Below are positions 59,401-64,000 of a stretch of 64,000 nucleotides of DNA, one piece after another. Below the pieces are notes generated by a model that was not told the DNA's origin, searched no databases, and worked only from the letters and a program-made list of their open reading frames with translations. Numbering within the stretch: the stretch's first letter is position 1; each line of letters begins with the position of its first letter. Origin of the DNA: Hyparrhenia diplandra (lineage: Eukaryota; Streptophyta; Magnoliopsida; Poales; Poaceae). The position numbers and the translations under genes are program-made. The DNA lies in contig JADLZK010010478.1 in NCBI GenBank assembly GCA_015847255.1, positions 62,001 through 126,000 of the forward strand, written 5' to 3'.

Positions 59401-61839
59401 ACACCATCGAACAAAAATTTCATTTACTTCTACTCTAACCTTGTGGGCACTTTGAACAAGATAAAGATAATGTATAAGTTTTTTTATGACAAGGGTGGTA
59501 AGATCAGGAAGATGAATCTAGCACGTAAATCTTTTTTAGCAAAATAAAGAGCGATCAAGAAAATGATGCTAGAAATTAAAAGGCTAACATCTTTGAGTTA
59601 ACAAAAATTGAATTATGTGAAACTATAACTCTAGCATGTTTTGACTTTTCATTTATGCTATAGTAAAGAGGAATTAACGACAACTTACCTCAAGGTGTTA
59701 CCTTTATTATTGGAATATGATGGGCTTATTACACCTTGTGGTGGTCCTTCTCTCCTTCTTGAGTGGCATGTGGAGTAGACAGGTGCATGTCGGGGAGGAA
59801 GAGGATGGCTTGATCATCTTTAATGGAGTTGGCCTCCCTCCTTGATGCTTCTATCACCCATGAATTCCCCCATGAGTGAGTGCTTCCGATTGTGGATCTT
59901 GTCTTGTGTCACTCTTCTTCTTCTTGGCTCATCGGGAATTCTTTTTATCCATAAGTCATGTCTCACATGTCTTGCTCCATCTCTAGTGAGTTCATCTCGA
60001 CCTCCCCCAAACTTGTTTGAGTTTATTATTTTCTACAGGGGTTAGTCCAACAAAAGTATACCGGCATCTACTATAGTTTACTATGGTTCAAAAGTCAACC
60101 TAGACACCACGTCTAATTTGATTTAGGAAGGCGTTCTAACCTAAGCACCACGCTTAATTTAAAAAGCCTTTAGAAGAAAGATCACCACACCTTATGGTTT
60201 CAGAATCAAACTAAACACCATGTTTAACTCGAGCCATGAAAACAATTTAAACTAAGCACCCCGCTTAATCTAAAAGGTGTATGAAAAATACTTCAAAAAC
60301 CTAAGCATACTATAGCAAACAACGGTAGCATGAAAGCATTATGAGAGATTTATTCAAAAGCGAGATGATAGAGCATGATGAGTGTCGAGCATGCATAAAG
60401 GTAAAGATAACCAAGCTAGTGTAGCAACACGACAATAAATGTTTCTATGTATGTAATTTCAATGTTGCATAATGACCGGTTGGACATACCTCGTATTGTC
60501 ATCCTTCGTTCTTCTTTACTCCAAACCCGGCATGGTCAGGTGACAAGAATACCGAAGGAAAAAAATATGCTCATAATGTAGGGGTATATAGTGATATATA
60601 AGTCTTTATAGTATTTCCCCTAGAGTGCTTGTTTTTAGGACAAAAAAAACTCGTCCTTGGGAAACTTTCAAATTATGAATCAAGATGATGAAGTGGTTTC
60701 CCTTATAATGCCCGATCTCTCAAAAATTTCAAGCCGTAGGAAAATTCATCAACAACCACCCTTTCTAAGAAAGAGAGTATTGGAGATCTCATGTGCGGCA
60801 AGAATTGAGATGGTAATCAATTTAGGAGTTTTCAAATGAGCATGGACTAGGTGGAAAAGTTCCATTTATGAAGTAGTCTTTATGCTCATTGATGTTCTCC
60901 ATAAAATGCGCTCCTTTTGGTCTTCCTTAGATCGTTCATAATATTTTAGGATCGTGAGGAGACGCAAGAAAAGGGCACAAGAGGATTCATTGGGCTCAAG
61001 GATGTGGTTAAAGATGGGTTTGAAAAGAATTATCTAATTTGAACATAGAAAAGAGAGAGACAGAGTGGCTTCTTGATGGCTTTGCTCTCTTCCTATGGCA
61101 TGATTAGATATGCTATCCTTGAGGTTCCCCAATGTTCTTGTGTAGCAATAAAGGTGCTTTCTAAGAGATTATCTCAAAAGAGGTTTGGATTATATATGGT
61201 CTCTTGTGAAGCCGGAAGTTCATGAAACTCATCATCTAAAGCGATATCCAAGGGTTGAATTTCTTCTCTCCTTAAAGGTTTTTAGCGCATTGATGGTTTT
61301 GGGGTCGATAGCTAAGTCTTGAGATTGGAGTGATGGTGATATAGCTATCAGAACTTCTATTTTTTTTTTGGAGGATGATTCTTCTTCCTTTGGGTGGTCA
61401 TAAAGAATGCTAGTATATGGGTTTCACCCGCCGAGTTTGTTAAAGCAAACCTTGCTTAAAAAAGGGAAAGAAAAGGTTCCTCCAAAAAGCGCATGATGAT
61501 CATGCGCGCACAACACTTTCATAATGTCGGCAAAGACTCCTACCATAGAAGATATGATCCTCGCTTCTCACTCCCGAGAAGTATTGCTTCATGATCATTT
61601 TGATCAACCGTAGGCGTAGCTAATGGCCGATGTAAGGATGGGATTTTAGGATTCTAGTAGCCGAGCTTCCGCTTAGGGGTGCAAGATAAGATAGATAAAT
61701 ATGGAATCAATTGATCCCACGAAGATAGAAAAAAGATGAGAAGATAGAATAAAAGAAAAAGATAAAAGTATGGTACAAGATTTAGCTATAGTTTTTCAAC
61801 GTGGTCTCAAACCGTTTTCAAGAACGGCTTTAAAATGCT
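56405..61839. other. Internal region of the non-coding element
   Basis: AT-rich, no gag/pol domains on either strand. Starts with the polypurine tract complement AACTCCCCACACTTAGGC. Contains two TGGG(T/C)(T/C)CTACTCACCCTCGG units at 56917 and 56969, a GC-rich patch at 57655-57790 and an array of small stem-loops at 60101-60267. The short frames are not coding-like. Confidence 0.6.
60101..60267. repeat. Four 15-base stem-loop repeats with covarying stems
   Basis: TAGACACCACGTCTA (60101), TAAGCACCACGCTTA (60142), TAAACACCATGTTTA (60212) and TAAGCACCCCGCTTA (60253). Each has a perfect 5-bp stem around a 5-base ACCNY loop, and stem changes are matched on both sides. Spacing is 41, 70 and 41 bases. 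The second version also occurs once in each LTR (55455 and 62267). Confidence 0.9.
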
Positions 61840-63220
61840 TGTTGGTATTTGTTAACCTGGGGGGAATATTATGATGGATAATCCATAGTTTAACGGATAC
61901 TGGGTGAGCACTTCACCCGAGGAATAGGGCTTTAAATATCGAATCCACGGGGAGAAGGTGAGAGAGTATGTTGAGGTGTATAGCTAAATCCGAGTGGCTA
62001 TAAAACTAGATTAAAAGAGAGGTAAGGAGTTCCATTAGGAAGGTCTTGTTCTCACTTCAAGTAAATCATTTGCACATTGTTCTTAAGAGGGGTTGTCATG
62101 AAGAAACTCTTAATAAAGGGAATCTACGCTAACAACGCAGGGGCTCCTACGATTTCTATAAACGGGCGTGACAAAAGGACTCAATGGCGCTGTCACCACC
62201 ACGATCGGCCTTAACAAATGTCTTCACCCCGGCCTATAGAAGGTATTCGTAATAAGCTAGTCAATCTAAGCACCACGCTTACATTAATCTAACAACTTCA
62301 ACTCAAGAGCAACCAAGAATCAAAGTAATCTTATCAAAGAAATACGAACCTTAAGAACAATAGAGACAATACCACTTACTCGAATGGAAGTCGAACAATC
62401 CACAAGATCTCGAGTTGCGCTCCAATGGCACCAACTCCGTGAGGAAGAAGAAGATGGAGGCGCCCGACGCCTCCGGGCCTTCCTTCAACTCCGCCTCAAC
62501 CGCGCTCTAATTCTCTCAACTTGAAGCTCTACTCTCAACTCTAATCTAGGGCTTCTAGTTCTACATCTTGTCTAATCTTCTACTTCTAGTTCTTGAACTA
62601 GAGCTAAGGCCGTCGACTAGAGCCGGATCTCGATCCGATATGATGATGAGTTGATCTCGGATGCTTGAAGCCGGGGCCTAGGGGGTCTATATATATGGGT
62701 CTTCTTATGTCTCTTCGCCTTCGGCAAGCAATATGGTACTAATCTTCATGGGCCTTGACAATGAGCGATGACCATTGGATCAAACCGACATTATACTGAC
62801 CGGTTTAGATTGCGTCTTAGAGGCGGTGGAGGAAGCTTCCGGAGGCGAGGGGGCAACTTGGCCGCCAAGCCCGGGCCGATCGGCCGGGTTATTTAGCCGA
62901 TCGGCCCAGTGGTGGGTCCCACCCGGGCCCGCGATGCGTCGTGGCTTCGGAGTCTTCTAGATGATGTTTTCTTTTGTCAAGTTTCGTTCACGTCGGGAGT
63001 AATCAGGAGCCTTCTAGACTTGTTTTCGAGTTGGATTGCGTTTTGCGCTATGACACATCAATTTCGGGCTGTTTTTCTCGTTAAGTCCCCCGCAAATCAC
63101 AACTTTACCAAAACTCATGGAAATCATTAGTAGAAACCCCTAATAAGGTTATCTAATTATATTTTAGTCCTTTTCCATGTTTAGTTGATAATTAAAAGTA
63201 TGCATTAACAAGTGTCAACA
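61840..63220 (-). repeat. Right LTR of the non-coding element
   Basis: 1381 bp, collinear with 55023-56404. The 5' LTR for minus-strand transcription of the 55-63 kb unit, and at the same time adjacent to a second internal copy on its right. Confidence 0.92.
62687..62697 (-). promoter_or_regulatory. TATA box in the right LTR
   Basis: Minus strand CCATATATATAGACC, the same motif as in the left LTR. Confidence 0.55.
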
Positions 63221-64000
63221 AACTCCCCACACTTAGGCTTTTACTCGCCCCTCGATAAAAGGATGGTCTAACTTTAATGTAATCGTAGAGACAAAGAATG
63301 GATCATAATTATACTCCATGGTTATACCGCACCTTGGGATATCCGAGCATGAAATGGTTAGAAAGCAGATCACCTTAAATTCTTAAACCAAGTCACTTGG
63401 AGAGATTTTGCATAAGTTTTGAAAAGAAAACATAGCTCTACTTACTCCTTTGTGATACTCTCAAGTCTCTCAAAGTGTATTATATCCTCACGGTTCATTT
63501 ATTATATCATATGTGGAGCTCAAGAACATGTATCACACTTACCTTGTATTTTTATTGCCGAAGTCAAATGTGGATCCATGGAGATAGATGTCATAAGTCA
63601 TAGATCAAGATGTGCATGTGAGTCAAGATTATTATTATCACTTGCTCTCTCTAGTTGAAAATCGTCTATCTCCCTTTTTTGGAACATTTATTTATTTTCC
63701 AAGCGAGGTAACCGGCTATTTAGTGGAGAGGTGGGTTCTACTCACCCTCGGACACTTGTCCATTTTTACTCTCTTATTTATTAGAGAAGTGGGCCCTACT
63801 CACCCTCGGACACTTGTCCATTATTCTTCTCTTCATTTTTGCCTTTTTTCTTTTTTTTTTCGAGAGAGGGGGTTCTTCCCGACCGTACAACACTTGCTCA
63901 TTTTCTCCTCTCTCTCACTTTTCTCTCCACTCTTAGAATTTTGAACATTTGGCTTTTTTTCATAGCTGTACCTTTTTTTAACAATTAAAATTATGGGAGA
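63221..64000 (-). mobile_element. Second copy of the internal region, start only
   Basis: From AACTCCCCACACTTAGGC on, this repeats 56405-57175 nearly base for base up to the end of the window (for example GGATGGTCTAACTTTAATGT, AGCGAGGTAACCGGCTATTT). It therefore belongs to a second element unit joined to the right LTR. Confidence 0.9.

Larger units (their letters stand above)
55023..63220 (-). mobile_element. Non-coding LTR retrotransposon (Athila-related, LARD-like), recent
   Basis: Two near-identical LTRs, 55023-56404 (1382 bp) and 61840-63220 (1381 bp), both running TGTTGGTATTTGTTAACC... to ...AGTGTCAACA, enclose 5.4 kb without recognisable gag or pol. The minus-strand polypurine tract AAGTGTGGGGAGTT abuts the left LTR, fixing the orientation. 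The primer site next to the right LTR is degenerate (AAAGCCGTTCTTG). It is inserted in the Tat 5' LTR at 55022. What follows the right LTR is more internal sequence, not host DNA (see 63221-64000). Confidence 0.85.

Noticed and set aside
1..64000. CRISPR arrays, bacterial operons, ribosome binding sites, rRNA and tRNA genes
   Set aside because: Nuclear plant DNA; no array of spaced identical repeats of that kind, and I saw no cloverleaf or rRNA signature by eye. A tRNAscan run would be decisive.

Overview
This is a 64 kb piece of a plant nuclear genome, almost certainly a grass. Evidence: spliced genes with GC-rich first exons, a chloroplast-targeted ATP synthase subunit, a mitochondrion-targeted aconitase, Helitrons, a grass-type MITE and nested Ty3/gypsy elements of the Tat and Athila types. 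The species cannot be named from sequence alone; a member of the rice group is plausible.

Left part, 1-29.8 kb, holds three conserved genes: (i) an aconitate hydratase of 20 exons on the minus strand (1291-7074); (ii) an RRP6-like 3 / EXD2-type DEDDy 3'-5' exonuclease of 12 exons on the plus strand (19750-27542); (iii) an intronless chloroplast ATP synthase gamma subunit on the plus strand (28260-29419). They serve unrelated functions (TCA/cytosolic citrate metabolism, nucleic acid processing, photophosphorylation). The 12 kb between (i) and (ii) contains two Helitron-like elements (about 9845-10454, minus; about 11801-16200, plus, with a GC-rich captured-looking segment), a GC-rich tandem duplication, a MITE and a repeat rich in ACCGGT.

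Right part, 29.8-64 kb, is a nest of LTR retrotransposons. The oldest is a Tat-lineage element read on the minus strand (29789 to 55022, continuing past the window), with decayed gag, protease, RT, RNase H and integrase and, on the opposite strand, a spliced antisense gene with its own TATA box. Three elements sit inside it: a gag-protease-only Athila-like element with a perfect 5-bp target duplication (42848-49940), a solo-LTR-like unit of about 3.75 kb in the 5' LTR (50284-54037), and a non-coding element with 1.38-kb LTRs (55023-63220). After the second LTR of the last one the same internal sequence begins again, giving an LTR-internal-LTR-internal tandem.

All three conserved genes show 1-2 base indels, many in homopolymers, that break otherwise perfect reading frames. 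LTR pairs differ largely at CAG/CTG sites. I read this as a base-accuracy problem of the assembly, not as gene death, but that remains an inference.
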